64,000 nt of DNA from Hanleya hanleyi (Eukaryota > Mollusca > Polyplacophora > Lepidopleurida > Hanleyidae): the NCBI GenBank assembly GCA_036873755.1, contig JAVTVY010033832.1:89660-153659 (forward strand). Direction: 5' to 3'. Under the pieces are notes generated by a model that saw only the letters and a program-made list of their open reading frames with translations, was not told where the DNA came from and did not search any database. The number at the start of each line of letters is the position of its first letter. The stretch's first letter is position 1. Below are positions 45,947 to 58,450 of this stretch, one piece after another. The position numbers and the translations under genes are program-made.

Positions 45947-48060
45947 ACATCCATGATCTATCAAAGTGTGACTGGTCAGACACAGTTGAACTTGTGAACG
46001 GAATCCATCTATTGATCTAAGGACGTCGTGCCGAGTTTCAAACTTCTTTGGAAACTTACTATTGTTTATGCAGTGCTGTTTGGTTTAAAAGTATATTTCA
46101 GTCAGCACATGGTTTCTGATGGCCTTGAGCGAAGGTATATGTACTGAATTTTGTTCATCTGTAGAATATTGACACGGGATATATAATTTCTCTCAAAAAG
46201 ACAAACGGTCAGCAGATTCCATGAATAGGAATTACTCTATGTTGACCATCATCGGTTTCGTTGACTCACAGTGAAAATGAGTAATATCGCCCACGAGCCT
46301 ATGGCATTATCCATAGCAATAAAATCATGAATGAAGGTGTAGGAGCGGAATTGTATGTGGTTCTCAAATCAAGCAGTCTTACATAACATGTGTATTCAAA
46401 ACAATGTACATTCATGTTGGTGGTGCTTGATACTGACGAATTTTACACTGTTAATGTTCATAAATCTATATTTTACACTGTTAATGTTCAAAAATCTATC
46501 AGTAACGCACAGATAAACGTCTTCTCGAGGATATAAATTAGGCGTAATAGGACATAGGAAAGACTAACGAATTCTGGCATTACTATATATCGGTGACCAG
46601 TTTCCTTGAACAGTTATTGAGATAAGGCGTGCAATTTAGTCCTGGTGTGGATTTAAAAGAACAGGGAGTGGGAACATCCCAGGTGGATATGTTATTTATA
46701 GTGAATGTGAAACAGGGTAAAACTTTTGGAATGAGCGATAAATCCAGTTTTGTATCGTGCTTTGTACAGTTCGTATGCCCAGTGCAGATTTGGTGTAATA
46801 CACTACATGTAGTACAAATGGAAGTGACCGGAAAAGAAATATTTATTTCGCCCAACCGTCAATAACATTGCAAGGTTCTATTGGGCAATGTCGTCATTAT
46901 GGTGTCGATAGCAATGCCACAACACATACATGTAGCATGCGCGCTGAAATTCTGTCTTGCTTCCTGGTGGGTTTTTGCTTCAGATCCCAAGCTTAATACT
47001 AGTCTCAGACAAAGCAAGTAAAATACCGCCCCTAAATTTAGCCGAAATCAGATTTTACCAGCGTCGAAATGTTTGATAGTATCTTCCAATGTCAACCAAA
47101 CGGATTGAGTCTGCGACCATGATAACTTTCCCGAACTTGTACTGCCCGGTGCTATCGCCTTATCAAGAGGAGCCAAGGCTAAATGACTTTGTAACGCTAT
47201 GAGGGAATGACCTGAACTCTGAACAAACCACAACTGCCAAATGGATGTCAATTCCAACGATGACAAGATAATATAGCTATAGTGTGTATGTTCAATATAA
47301 TGAACGAGCACCAGTGCCACCAAATCTCGTTCAGAAATACATTTGTCTCACAGCTCGAAGAGTTATAACATTATTTGGAAAAACATTATATGATGATGAG
47401 TTTTTTATTGACGAGATTTTTCTTTCACAGAAATTTCATAGAAATTTGAAACCCATTGATTCCATAAAGTACAGCCAATCCCTATTGAATTTTGCATCTA
47501 TGATTCCATCCTTGTTGATGGGCCGTGTATGGAAACGTCTGGTTTACGAATTTTGATAGATATTGAGCCAATGACGAGAACGATTTAGTCGGGCTGACCC
47601 CCTTGTGTTGCCTTTGGTGAGTAACAGTTACAGTTTCCAGAAATATTTGGAATTCAAGTGCGTGTAGTGACAATGGTCTGATTTCTTGGAACATCAACCA
47701 AATCCATAACACTGATAACATTAGAGATGCAATATCCAATACAATCCCCAGGACTGCCAACAGACAAACGTGAATGCCAATGAGATACAGTGATGTTTGT
47801 AGCAGCTTATGTTGTTTCCATGCACATGAAAGCCTTCACAAGCCCTGTTCATTAAAATCAAAACCGCTCTTTAACTCAGAGCAGATTACACGAAGACCTT
47901 ATTTCATTTGTCCTGTGAGCGGATGGAATCGACCAAGATGATCTTATACCGTACAAGTTAGCAGATGCCATGGTACTGACCGACGATTCAGTTGACTAGC
48001 AAAGAACCTTCGACATTCTTAGAGCTTTCCCGTTCAGATAGTTGAGGCTGGCACAAATGG
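45947..48060. repeat. Long diverged repeat, copy A, right half
   Basis: Aligns in patches with 58451-59800: CTGGTCAGACACA at 45971 and 58461; a GACCATCATCGGTTTCGTTG-like block at ~46241 and ~58781; GATAGATATTGAGCCAATGA at ~47557 and ~59291. A 30 bp direct duplication lies at 46441-46500. The frame at 47284-47556 (90 aa) has no domain I recognise, is not kept in copy B, and is probably chance. Confidence 0.65.
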
Positions 48061-49069
48061 AAGAAAATTGCTGTACTTTTATTATCTCAAATTATTTAGA
48101 AGGCTGTCCATGAATATTTTCGTTATTAATAAACTGTTTTTAAGGTTGGGTACAGACGTGATCAACCCAAACTCTTTGAGTCCATCAAGTTATTCCAATT
48201 ATTCTGACTGTGTAATGGCAAGACAGTTTTTCAAATTATGCTGGATTACGATTCAAAACGACAGGTGAACAGACATTCTCATGCACTTGCAGCATAGCTT
48301 GTTGCTCAAGCATAGAGAAATACATCAGTGTTGAGCCTTGTCATAGCAAGTTTTCATTATTTATTAGCGAAATAAAAGCAGCAAGTCCGACAGAATTTTG
48401 GCCGGCATTGATACCTATGATAGATACCTATCAACGAATAGATAATGAACTCTTTATCAAATCTTTATCTATGAACGGTAACACCCCTAAAGGAAAATAA
48501 GGAATAAGTTCAATGTCGTTTCATTGACATTTCGAGCACGTCTTCGTCTTTGCCGTAGAACGTGAGCTTATCCGTGATAAAAAGGTGAAGTTAAACTATT
48601 AATACTTTTATTACCAATTCGGTCATCTCCAGGAGAACTGATTAGAAATAGGCGCCTATGTATTGTTTCGTCCTTGCTGCGTGTTACCCATATTAGGAGG
48701 TGTATCTGCAGGGAATTTACATGGGTCAATATCTGGCTTCAAAATATTTCACATTAATGACACAGGATGTTTTCCCACCTGAAATGCCTTCAGAAATGAT
48801 GACCATACTAAGATACTTGTTTAACAAATGTCTTGCTCATGAAGGAGAAATATTGGTATTTATTAGTCTTGGTGCATTTTATTTAAAATATGCACTGGAT
48901 CCTCTAGGCTAATGGTGTTCCATAATGATTACTTCTTGAAAGATTGTGACCTGCGGTTGAACCAGCGTTGAACCCGAACGAGAGTACCTCGCATTGTAAA
49001 CGTGTATTCTCAAACAACACTACCTTCATACTGCAAGAAAACGTTGTATAAAGAATGATGTGAACTTTC
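48061..49069. other. Intergenic stretch, nothing recognised
   Basis: AT-rich; frames at 48068-48268 and 48700-48912 are short and uninformative. It may be the end of copy A of the long repeat, but I could not follow similarity further. Confidence 0.4.
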
Positions 49070-49579
49070 TTGGGAGCAAATCTAACGATCTATACACTGT
49101 TTAAAATATATGGTCGCTCCGACCATGGAAACTCTGGTCGAAGGGTATCCGACCAGGCAAAGGTTAGTCGGAAATTCTTGGTTGAAAAAATGGACCAAGA
49201 AATATATGGTCGAGACGAAGAATTATATGCTCCCTTCGACCACAGTTTACATGGCTCCGACCAAGAAAAATTTGGTAGGTCACGACTATACCAAGATTTG
49301 TATAGCCAGAGGCGACCACGTTTTTATTGGTCTTTTCGACAATTTTGTTCGAACAGTGTAGTTATTCGGGAATGTATTAGGTTGTTCCGTGGTAACAATA
49401 TAGATTATCTCTGCCCTATGGCGGATGTTCCGTCTTCCGTATCTTCTGAAGTGTCCACTACCACATCGTTCAGACAGCATTATCTCTGCGAGCTTCGACG
49501 AAGAATCATATTGGAAATGATTGAACCCATAGGACAACCCGCGTTACCGCCATGTTCAAGAACTAGAAATTTGTGTTAG
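49070..49579 (+). other. Unassigned 169 aa frame over a GGTCG/CGACC motif cluster
   Basis: The frame is open from 49070 to 49579. Its first ~90 residues are repetitive (YGR-D and SDQ-K turns) because 49107-49340 is studded with GGTCG and CGACC at irregular 15-35 bp spacing, including the palindrome TGGTCGCTCCGACCA. The rest has no domain I recognise. I do not claim a gene; a degenerate repeat that happens to be open is the simpler reading. Confidence 0.25.
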
Positions 49580-50241
49580 CTTTTATACTGGTCTTCATTC
49601 ATGGCTGCTGGAAAAAGTATTCAGTTATTTTCTGAATTCTCTGGAAAACACGGCAATAAAAACACTGTTTTCTGAGAATTCTAGTTATTCTTGTTATTAA
49701 GCTAGTATAATACACGTAAGTTGCACCTTGGAGACATTGGTTGTGAGCAACTATTCCTCGAGTGCAATGATATTAACAGGTATAATTCCCTATGATCTGT
49801 CGAGCCGCATTCCCTTGGGATAGCCGAATTTACTAACATATTTCTTCAAACATTTCCTCAAGCCTCGACAACTGTAATTGAACGAAAGTAGTTCCCTGGA
49901 TTATATGGTTTTCCAGCAGTGAGCTAACAGGTCCCCAGGGAACATTCAGTTGTCAGTGTACGATTTGATTATTCGTCGATACAAGTGAAGCATTTTAAAG
50001 CATTATCTATTGAATGTGAAACATCTCCTGCATGGACAAGTACATAAAGCACTAAGCAGACAAATCTTTTGTATAAATTCATTTCAGCGGACTCCAAACC
50101 TATTCATTATCATCAAGCGATAACGACGTTAATACCATCTTGAACAATATTCCTTCCTCCTCTAATACCTTACAGGCTTGTGGTTCTTTGGGTTTATTTG
50201 GTTCAGAAGACGACAGAAATATTAGTGCAACACGCTTAAAG
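49580..50241. other. Intergenic stretch, nothing recognised
   Basis: AT-rich, no frame or repeat of note. Confidence 0.4.
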
Positions 50242-50380
50242 CTAAAGTGTTGAAACTTGCTCGTAAAGTGTTGAAATAACCCTTTAAGTGTGTCCACGGG
50301 GACAACACTTAAAGAGCAGTCCCTGTGGACACACTTAAATGGGTATTTCAACACTTTACGAGTAAGTTTCAACACTTTAG
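50242..50380. repeat. 139 bp hairpin, MITE-like
   Basis: Arms of ~62 bp pair almost perfectly (CTAAAGTGTTGAAACTTGCT against its complement with one change; AAGTGTGTCCACGGGGAC against GTCCCTGTGGACACACTT) around a ~15 nt loop. AAAGTGTTGAAA occurs twice in each arm. No coding capacity. Target duplication not identified. Confidence 0.75.
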
Positions 50381-50454
50381 TTTTTTAGTTTTGAGCGTAT
50401 TGCGCGGTATAACTGCCCTGAAAATATATCACGTGGTGAGCTGATGGGAATTAC

Positions 50455-50940
50455 AACGCATATAACATGTATAAGGGAAGTGAGAAGAGGTGCCGACATA
50501 CTGACAGAGCCACATGACTTCCCAGTATAGTCTTCTGGTTAAATTATTCTAAAGGACATACCAAAAATCTAACGATTCATGATTTGTGTTGTATCTCAGG
50601 TACGCTTTTATTGTACCTGTTCATGTGGCAACTTGGATGACATGACCACACGGCCCCTAGCACCGGCATAAGCGGTATTAGATACAAATCTAGAGAGCTA
50701 TGATGAAAATGCTCTGACAACTCGTATGTTGGTAATTGTTAAGCTGTGTCGCTGTGACAACTCGTACACTGGGGATTGGTGAGCTGTATCATCGTCAGAT
50801 GAAAATGACGGCATTTAACACAAAAGACTAGTCTGTAAGGCCCTATGTCGACCCAGCATCAACTTCCCACAATGCCAACATATATCAAAGACCAAAAGGT
50901 CTGTACAGGGGCGGGCCTCGGGGACGAAACGTCCACCAGC
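50455..50940 (+). repeat. Dispersed repeat DR1, direct copy 1
   Basis: Matches 9352-9735 and, over its full length, the reverse complement of 36640-37110, including the GGCGGGCCTCGGGGACGAAA end. Confidence 0.7.
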
Positions 50941-50966
50941 AGAATCTCGCCATATACAGGTAAAAA

Positions 50967-51285
50967 TTACAACACATATAAGGGAGGTGAGAAGAGGTGC
51001 CGACATACTGACAGAGCCACATGACTTCACAGAATAGTCTTCTGGTTAAATTATTCTAAAGGACATACCAAGAATCTAACGATTCATGATATGTGTTGTA
51101 TCTCAGGTACGCTTTTATTGTACCTGTTCATGTGGCAACCTGGATGACATGACCACACGACCCCTAGCACCGGCATAAGTGGTATTAGATACAAATCTAG
51201 AGAGCTATGAAGGAAATGCTCTGACAACTCGTATTTTGGTAATTGTTGAGCTGTGTCGCTGTGACAACTCGTACACTGGGGATTG
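50967..51285 (+). repeat. Dispersed repeat DR1, direct copy 2
   Basis: A second, shorter copy directly after the first (~510 bp apart start to start), ending at TACACTGGGGATTG. Confidence 0.7.
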
Positions 51286-52600
51286 AGCCCTCTTCAAATT
51301 CAATCTCATTAATAGAAGATGCAACAGATCTTACATGTCGCTGATATAAACATGTACACAAACGACAAGTAAAGATGGGGAGCAGTCTTTGTAGATCTGG
51401 TTTCAATCAGATTGATTCAAAAGGACTTTCAGAATAAGGAAGTTAATCCCGTCATATTTAACCTAGATGTATATTTCCAAAGTGGTGTAGATTTGGTGAT
51501 ACACCGTGATTGATGGCAGAAGGTTACGACTGACAATTGGAGAGTGGAGTCCGTTTATATCAGCCTCAGATCAGCATCAGTATTAGAATCTGAACGCAGC
51601 ACAGTTTCTCGTTAAATTCGTTGAGGAAAGCAAAAATCGTGCACAAATAATCAGACATGAACTGAAATTGACACGGAAAAGAATTCCTCAAATGAAAGAA
51701 TTGTTCCATAATTCGAAAAAGCTAAACTTAAATCCAGTGTTTCACATCAAAACTTATCATCTTGGATCCATCTTTGTCTCCCTCTCTTATCGAGTATTTT
51801 TCTGCTGCACATCAAGTGACCCATTCAGCTTCAAGGGACTCATTAGAAATTTGAAATTTACTTTGTATCGAAGGCAGACAATTGCGTTGAATTGTAGTCA
51901 AAATTGATTAGCAATGTGGCGATGATTTTCTTGGCAAGATTGCATTTTGAATAAGATCAGACGATCTATCATGGTTCTATAATGTCTGCAAGGCGAATGA
52001 GATGATCTTTCAGGTTTCTAGTTATATCAACAGTAGGTAGATTCAAATCAAAACACTGATATGTCTACCTCAAATTAGATTCATTCGGACCAATGGGTTT
52101 GACTGCCATACCACTGTACGACACGATCGATTCGGAACCCAACGGTCGTAATAATTTCGGTCTGGTCACTGACGAAGAAATTAGTGATGAACAAGAGCTT
52201 CCCCTTACATTTTCGTTTCTTGTCAGAAATATCCAGATGCTTGTTGCGTATGAGATTATTCACATCTCCAAGCATGTACTTCCATTTATAGTCACAACAT
52301 ATAATTTTACAATAGTGAAGAAAGATGTTTATGAGACTAATCAAGAGCTAATCAAAAGTGTGTCCTACATTGAAGCTGCATTTATACGTGGGAATAGGAA
52401 CTCTACTATATAAACAACCTCGGATATAAATCCTGTACCAGTAGATGAAATGAGATGTTGTTGAAGATATTCTACATTTAGCCAATGTAATAAATACAGT
52501 TTTCTATAGTTGTTTATCCTTTCTACTTGAAAGGAGATTTCTGATAGAGACCTGAAAAAGTCTTAGCATAATCTGTTCTACAAACTTCTTTTCGAGAGCA
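51286..52600. other. Intergenic stretch with an unassigned 106 aa frame
   Basis: The frame at 52093-52413 (+) starts MGLTAIPLYDTIDSEPNG and has an acidic DEEISDEQE stretch; no domain recognised and no splice context judged. The frame at 51668-51907 is similar in quality. I list them only so they are not lost. Confidence 0.2.
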
Positions 52601-52614
52601 TGTGATAATAATTA

Positions 52615-52760
52615 CCAAAACTGACATTCTCCTTTGTCATTTACTTGCCGGCGGGTGGTGGTTCTCTCCGGGTACTCTGTCTTCCTCCACCATCCAAACT
52701 GACTGTCACCATATGAGTGAAACAACTCTGAGTGTGACATTAAACCAAATCTACCCCCTC
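52615..52760 (+). mobile_element. SINE fragment, same family as 33386-33547
   Basis: GGTGGTGGTTCTCTCCGGGT, CTTCCTCCACCAT, CTGTCACCATATGAGTGAAA and TTAAACCAAATC appear in the same order as in the SINE nested in the DIRS remnant. The tRNA-like head is not recognisable here, so it is truncated or decayed. Confidence 0.6.
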
Positions 52761-53039
52761 GACCAAGTAAATGCATTTTCCCGCAAAAAGCATCTAGCTT
52801 ATCCGACAGAAGATGATATGATATAGGTTAATATGTTGAAAGCTCTTGGATATCAAAGCGTTAGTTGTACAGTGCATTTGCTATCAGACTGACGAGTCAT
52901 TTCTGTTTATCCTAACGCAAATCTCCACTAAAACTCTGATCAATTTTATTTTCTTGGAGAAGAATAAGGGCGCTAGCAAATTGTGTTTCTTCAGCCCCAC
53001 ATCAAAGGGCACTGAAAGGCGGGATTGGAGAAATACAAC

Positions 53040-53420
53040 CGGGAAGAAATACCTAACTTGTTCTTGTCATGAAAGGTTCGAACATTCCATTAATCCAACC
53101 TTCGCGGGGACACTCAGTTAGAATCCCATTGTCCGACTATAATCCCGCCGACGACTTTCCTCCAGATCAGACAAAATGTGATTGACATCTATAGAACAGC
53201 TCACCACACCAATAACAATATTATACAACATTATTAATCCTCCAGTGGATTGTGGCTGTCATTTTCTTCATCGTGGTTTTATCAAATCGCGATCAATCTA
53301 TTGGACATGAAAAGAAGATTTTGGGCGTGAAGAATATTCTCTAGTGTATAGGCTAGCGAGTGACGATATAAACTACGATTGCTGAAATCTTTATTTATCG
53401 GCATATGATCATATTTGGGA
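53040..53420 (+). repeat. Diverged relative of the array sub-repeat
   Basis: Blocks CTCAGTTAGAATCCCATTGT, CCGACGACTTTCCTCCAGAT and GGATTGTGGCTGTCATTTTC follow the order of 8240-8480 in U1. It shows the sub-repeat exists outside the tandem array. Confidence 0.5.
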
Positions 53421-53439
53421 CTGAAAGGATTGAGCCCTT

Positions 53440-53814
53440 TTGTTGGGAGGAAATCCCGTGAGTTTGTATATTAAAATGCAATTTGTTTCATCAGTTGCGA
53501 ATGGTAAATTCACAGATTCACAAGGAAAACTGTTAAACTCAAAGCCTTGCGCTATTCAGTTTGTCGTGTGGATGTATTGTCCACAGAATAAGGGCTGTTA
53601 TCTCGGCACACTGTTAAAGGAGACTACCCAGGTTGAATTGTACAAATTAGATTTGCTTCATGTGATCAGGTTTCTTCCTTTCCGAGCACCAATCTTTATC
53701 AAAGGACAAGATCCATGGAATCAAATTTTGCGTGCAAGGAATCGGAAGGGAAGGTACCCTCAGCTTGGGAAATTACAGGATACAAATCAGGAAATGTTTA
53801 ATATTTATTTTTAA
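53440..53814 (+). other. Unassigned 124 aa frame
   Basis: Open from 53440 to 53814, with a hydrophobic KPCAIQFVVWMYC patch; no domain, no close paralogue in the window, and the start is uncertain. It could be a chance frame or an exon. Confidence 0.2.
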
Positions 53815-54474
53815 TAACTAAATCGAAAATATTCCATTGACTTTCTCATGCGAAGGACCTATTTCATTATTTTAGTTTGCTGTCGCTCTCACCCCGTTAT
53901 TTTACTTCCGGTATCAAAATTCTAAAAATCTTTTCTCTTCTACACAAATGGAAAAAATCTTCAGGTTGATCCCTCCTTCCGGGATGAAAAGGTCATCCGT
54001 GTGAACCTTTTATTCCAGAATTGCCACTAGACAAAAAAAAGAAAAAAAAAAAAGATTCCTGTTGTCAAGAAAAAACAGTCACGGTACAAAACAGAATCTG
54101 TTTGCTAATATATGAATATGATCCGAGAGTCATTGGGTATCCGTCGCCCACAAATTTAACATGAGCAATCCAATGACAGGTCATGTATCACAACCTTAGT
54201 ATCTCGTTAGATCTTGATTTCTTACAGTTTGATCTTTATAATATATTTGAACGCAGGTTTGTAAATATATTTAAAGCAAGACTGAACGGAATTATTGGTT
54301 TACTGATTAGGAGGCAGGAAATGTAGTGATATCGACTCACCACTGATATTGAAACAAGATTTTAATATTCTATTGAAGCACTTTGCAGACTAGCGCTTAT
54401 GTACGCTCATTATTATGTTATCGTACTATTGCATTGTAAAAACAAATGCCTTACACGCAGTTGAACAAAATGAT
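53815..54474. other. Intergenic stretch, nothing recognised
   Basis: AT-rich, with an A-rich run at 54030-54055. Confidence 0.4.
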
Positions 54475-55740
54475 TCGGTCAGAATTGTCTCCAAATAACC
54501 TACGTTACCATAGATATCGGGAAAATTAACCCGAAACAGCGCGTATAAGCAAAATTATACGCATTGCCAAACCTTGAGCCTAATCGGTTGATATGGTGAT
54601 TACCCAAATCCTCCTGGGTGGGCGAAGAAGCGGTTGTCCATAATAATTGTTCCGTGTGTCTCAGCTTCTCAAACTCCATTCAAATATTTGAACGCAGGTT
54701 CGAACATTCTTGAAACATCCGCAGTGTTGTTTGGATTTTAACCAAGGCTGTTTCACATTTTCTTAGTTGTGAATATATATCGAACCTGGTTATACATCGT
54801 TGCAATATTTCCTTTGAAGTTGAACCCAAGGCCTAGGATCTTGATAGAGGGCGGCAGTGGGATTATACTCGATCAATGGGATTAGTCTAGCAATTTCAGT
54901 AGAGGCAGTTCTTGCCACGGTGCTTTGGCAACTTAAATCTCTTAAAAGCTATTTCTAGGATCAGTCTAGCTTAGCTAATCGTATTTGAAAACTTGAAGGA
55001 CATTTCCTCGATTGATGTATCTAATTGCGCTTAAGCCGGTGATAGGGACTGTATGGTCATGACATTGAAGATGTCAACATAAATCACACGTTTGACTGAG
55101 ACACAGGACAGTAAAAAATAAGGTTAAATGACTTCGTCCAAACACGTGTGAAACGTGGGACAACACAGTTGTCCGATGTTGGTTTTGCTTGCACCGAGAT
55201 TCATTTCTAGACATGATGGGTAAGTAAGGACATGGTAGATTTGCTTGTGTATAAATAAACAAACGAAAGACGTGATGGGCATCGACCGATCTGCGTCCAC
55301 GGCACCAACGATCATTAAATTATTGATGTCACTTGGACTACATGTTGCTGTTGGTCGACATATTTGATGGCAGGTTTAAAGCGTCGCTTGATGTGACATG
55401 AAACGTTGCTGTCAATACAATGCTTTTCAAGTTCCTAGCGTATGAATTTGACCAAACCAGGAGTCAAACCTGATCAATAAACCAATACATGTATATTACA
55501 GAATTATGGAATTCTCATGACCAGTTATAGGAACAAAAAAACGGAGCATTGTATGTTTGACTCTAAACTTCAGATCAGATATTCGCTAGGGATGCAACCA
55601 TATGCCACTTGAATAATAACATCCTATTAAACCATACTTTATAACGACAGATCACTATGTGTGCGGCAATATGCGGAAGTTCCAAAGGCCTCCCAAGTTG
55701 TAAAGGAAGCATGGCCACATCTTGCGTGGTGTTCGTATGG
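54475..55740. repeat. Long diverged repeat, copy B, left half
   Basis: Counterpart of 37430-39250. The pairing runs to CCTCCCAAGTTGTAAA (55690), opposite CTCCCAAGCTAAAA (39100). It is cut by the 3' end of the LINE at 55741 and resumes at ~58451. Confidence 0.7.
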
Positions 55741-55978
55741 ATTTTTTTTATTTTTTATTTATTTATTCAATATATTTATACAGGGTAGCCCAACTCAGCC
55801 TAAGTGGCTGCTTTCCAGTGGGGCCCTGTTACATACATCACAGTCATACAATTATAACAATAGCATAAATATTAAAACAAATGAGCAAGAAAACAGGTAG
55901 ATAACAAAGTAAGAAGATGAATAGATAAATAAATGATCTTGGGTAAAAAAAATATAAGATATTAAATGAATGATAAAC

Positions 55979-56674
55979 TTAGGATAAAAACTGCTGTATG
56001 ACATTTCGCTTAAATGCGTTAAGAGATGGGCTATTACGTAAGGAAGCAGGTAAAAGATTCCATAAATGGGCAGCTTGGTGTTTAAACGTTCTCTGCTTTG
56101 TTAAAGTCATAGCCCTTTCTACATATACATGGTTCGTAACAGCTTGTCTTGTATTTCGGTGGTGAATATCAGTTACATAGGTAAAATAGTTCCTGAGGTA
56201 CATTGGCATATCACAGTTGAGGAGTTTAAAAACGAAAGTACATTTGTGCATTTTAAAACGCTGCTCGCACGACATCCATGATAGGTCAGCAAGCAGATCA
56301 ACTGTTGACCGTTCTCTAATTTTACTCTTTAAGATTACTCTAGCTGCTCTGTTTTGTAATCTCTGTATCCTAGATAAATTCTTTTGTGAGCAGTTAGACC
56401 ATACAATGTCACCATAATCAATAATTGGTAAAATCATAGAATTATAAAGTAATTTAGCAACATCCTTTGTGATAAAAGGTCTAAGCCTACTTAAAACAGC
56501 TATTCTACTAGAGATTTTATTGCATATGTTGTTGATGTGGATATCCCATTTAAGACTACTGTCAAACCACAGACCTAAATACTTAAATTCTAAGACTTGT
56601 TCAATAATGGAACCAGATAAAGACAAATTAAAATTTCCGGCAGACAATAATCTTTGCTGGGATCCTAAAAGCAT
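55979..56674 (-). pseudogene. C-terminal part of the LINE reverse transcriptase protein
   Basis: 231 open residues continuing the RT after a one-base frameshift near 56690. It includes LEFKYLGLWFDSSLKW, then the post-RT helical region MILPIIDYGDIVWSN and the terminal HLWNLLPASLRN motif seen at the ends of many Jockey/CR1-type proteins. Followed by ~240 bp of 3' UTR. Confidence 0.8.
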
Positions 56675-58089
56675 ACATTTAGTCTTTTAATATTTAGCGT
56701 CAATTTGTTCTCATCAAACCATTTCTGTATACAATTAAGGTCATCTGACATTGCCGATTCTATCTCATTACGACATTTTGCTGAATAGATGAGAGCCGTA
56801 TCATCGGCATACAATACCACATTACATTTATGTACAGATGAAGGGAGGTCATTTATATACAGGATAAACAATAGAGGACCAAGAATCGATCCTTGTGGGA
56901 CCCCATAGTTAACCGGAAGTGGTGAGGATATTGTACAATTAAAAGATACACACTGAGATCTGTTGGTCAAGTAATCTCTGAACCAGTACATTTCTCGTCC
57001 AGTAACACCCAGTTTCCTCATTTTCATTAGCAGTAATTCACAATCTACTGTATCAAAAGCTTTTTTAAGATCGAGGAATACAATCCCTGTCAACAAACCA
57101 CCGTCCATATTACAAAGAATTTGGTCGGATACATGGAGAAGAGTAGTCGTTGTAGAGTGTGATGGCCTAAAGCCAGACTGATATTGATTCAATACCTTAT
57201 GCTGCTCAATGAAACCATACAATTGCCTATGTCCAGATCTTTCCAAGATTTTCATACATACTGGTAACACAGATATAGGTCTGTAATTTGATGGATTGGT
57301 AGAATCACCATCTTTGTGAAGAGCAGTAACACGGGCTCGTTTAAAAAAAGTAGCCAGTTTTCCAGTGGACAATGACAAGTTAAAAATATAATGTAATGGA
57401 GCGGCGATAACTCCGGCTGAAAGTTTCAACAGTCTAGCTGGTATATTATCCATACCAGTTGCTTTTTTTGCGTCAAGACAGCAAAGTTCTTTCTCAATGT
57501 ATTGCATAGGTATTTCTGTGAAATTAAAAGCCACAGTGTCATCCCTTGAATTATTTATGACAGAATTGTCCACTCCTACATTCGTGGGAAAAACCGACGC
57601 CAATTTTCCTCCTATACTAGCAAAAAAATTGTTAAAAGTTTCTCCAATACGTCGACCTTCACTTATTTGTTGACCATCACCATCACATAAGGTAAGTGTT
57701 GATATTTGGCTTTTGGTCGGGAGTATCTTTTTTATGGCTCCCCAAAGTTTGTCAGATTTTTTCATGTTTTCCAATATTAGATTGTCGAAATAATTTCTTT
57801 TTTCTGTGTCAATATGTTTCTTTACATAGTTCCGCGCTCGGCGAAATTGTGTCTTTACTTGTGGGTCTTTGGATTTCTGTGCTTTTTTCTTCAGGTGGTC
57901 GCGTTCATACATGTGTTCACGTATTTCATCTGTAATCCAAGGAGTCTGAGTTCCTCGCACTCTTCTCTCTGTCATGGTTATCAGCAATATCTTCGAATAA
58001 TTGAACAAAGCAAGACCATGCATCATCAATGTTGTCAAATATCTCCAATACAGACCACGGAACACAGGCAAGATCACGAAGGAAGGCAC
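56665..58089 (-). pseudogene. Reverse transcriptase domain of the LINE
   Basis: Of 474 open residues, only those after ~40 (past the upstream frameshift) belong to the LINE protein; the first ~40 are out-of-frame endonuclease sequence. RT motifs are intact: NYRPISVLPVCMKILER (269-284), FLDLKKAFDTVD (338-349, Asp339), GVPQGSILGPLLFILYINDL (396-415) and the active site YADD (427-430). By family knowledge it primes cDNA synthesis on nicked target DNA. Confidence 0.85.
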
Positions 58090-58450
58090 TCTCCGAGAAC
58101 TTTTTAAAATTTCTATACTTTACATATCTCGGTCGTGGTTTTGGAACTTTAGCCTTTCGCGTACAGAACACAATCCGATGATCCGCTATTCCAGGGGCAA
58201 TAACTCCCGAGTGAGTTATTGAGTCTTGTTCCGAAGAAAATATAAGGTCAATTAATGACTCGGATGTAGGTGTAACTCTTGTCGGATCTTTAATTAGTTG
58301 GTAAAGTTGCAAGTCCTTCATCATCTGTGTCAGCTTTCTTGCAAAAGACGAATTGGCGAGGAGATCACAATTGAAGTCACCGAGAATGATCATTTCTTTT
58401 CCGAGCTGAGTTACATTATCTAAAATTCCTTGAAAATATCTATGAACTAT
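57926..58450 (-). pseudogene. APE-type endonuclease, C-terminal half, of the LINE
   Basis: The open frame extends to 58498, but residues before ~16 come from the flanking repeat. It contains IILGDFNCDLL (Asp/Asn active-site motif), SLIDLIFSS and ADHRIV (the His near the C-terminus of the fold). The N-terminal catalytic Asn and Glu motifs are missing through 5' truncation. A one-base frameshift near 57965 separates it from the RT. Confidence 0.8.

Larger units (their letters stand above)
55741..58450 (-). mobile_element. 5'-truncated non-LTR retrotransposon (Jockey/CR1-type LINE)
   Basis: On the minus strand it runs from the middle of an APE-type endonuclease through reverse transcriptase to a 3' UTR ending in a TAAATAAATAAAAAATAAAA-type tail at 55741. 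The left boundary is set by that tail; the right boundary (~58450) by where similarity to copy A of the long repeat resumes. The coding region has two one-base frameshifts (near 57965 and 56690), so it is dead on arrival or decayed. Target duplication not resolved. The clade is uncertain beyond the Jockey/CR1 kind. Confidence 0.85.

Noticed and set aside
50242..50380. CRISPR-like or tandem-repeat array suggested by repeated AAAGTGTTGAAA
   Set aside because: The copies are inverted arms of one hairpin, not regularly spaced direct repeats, and the setting is eukaryotic.
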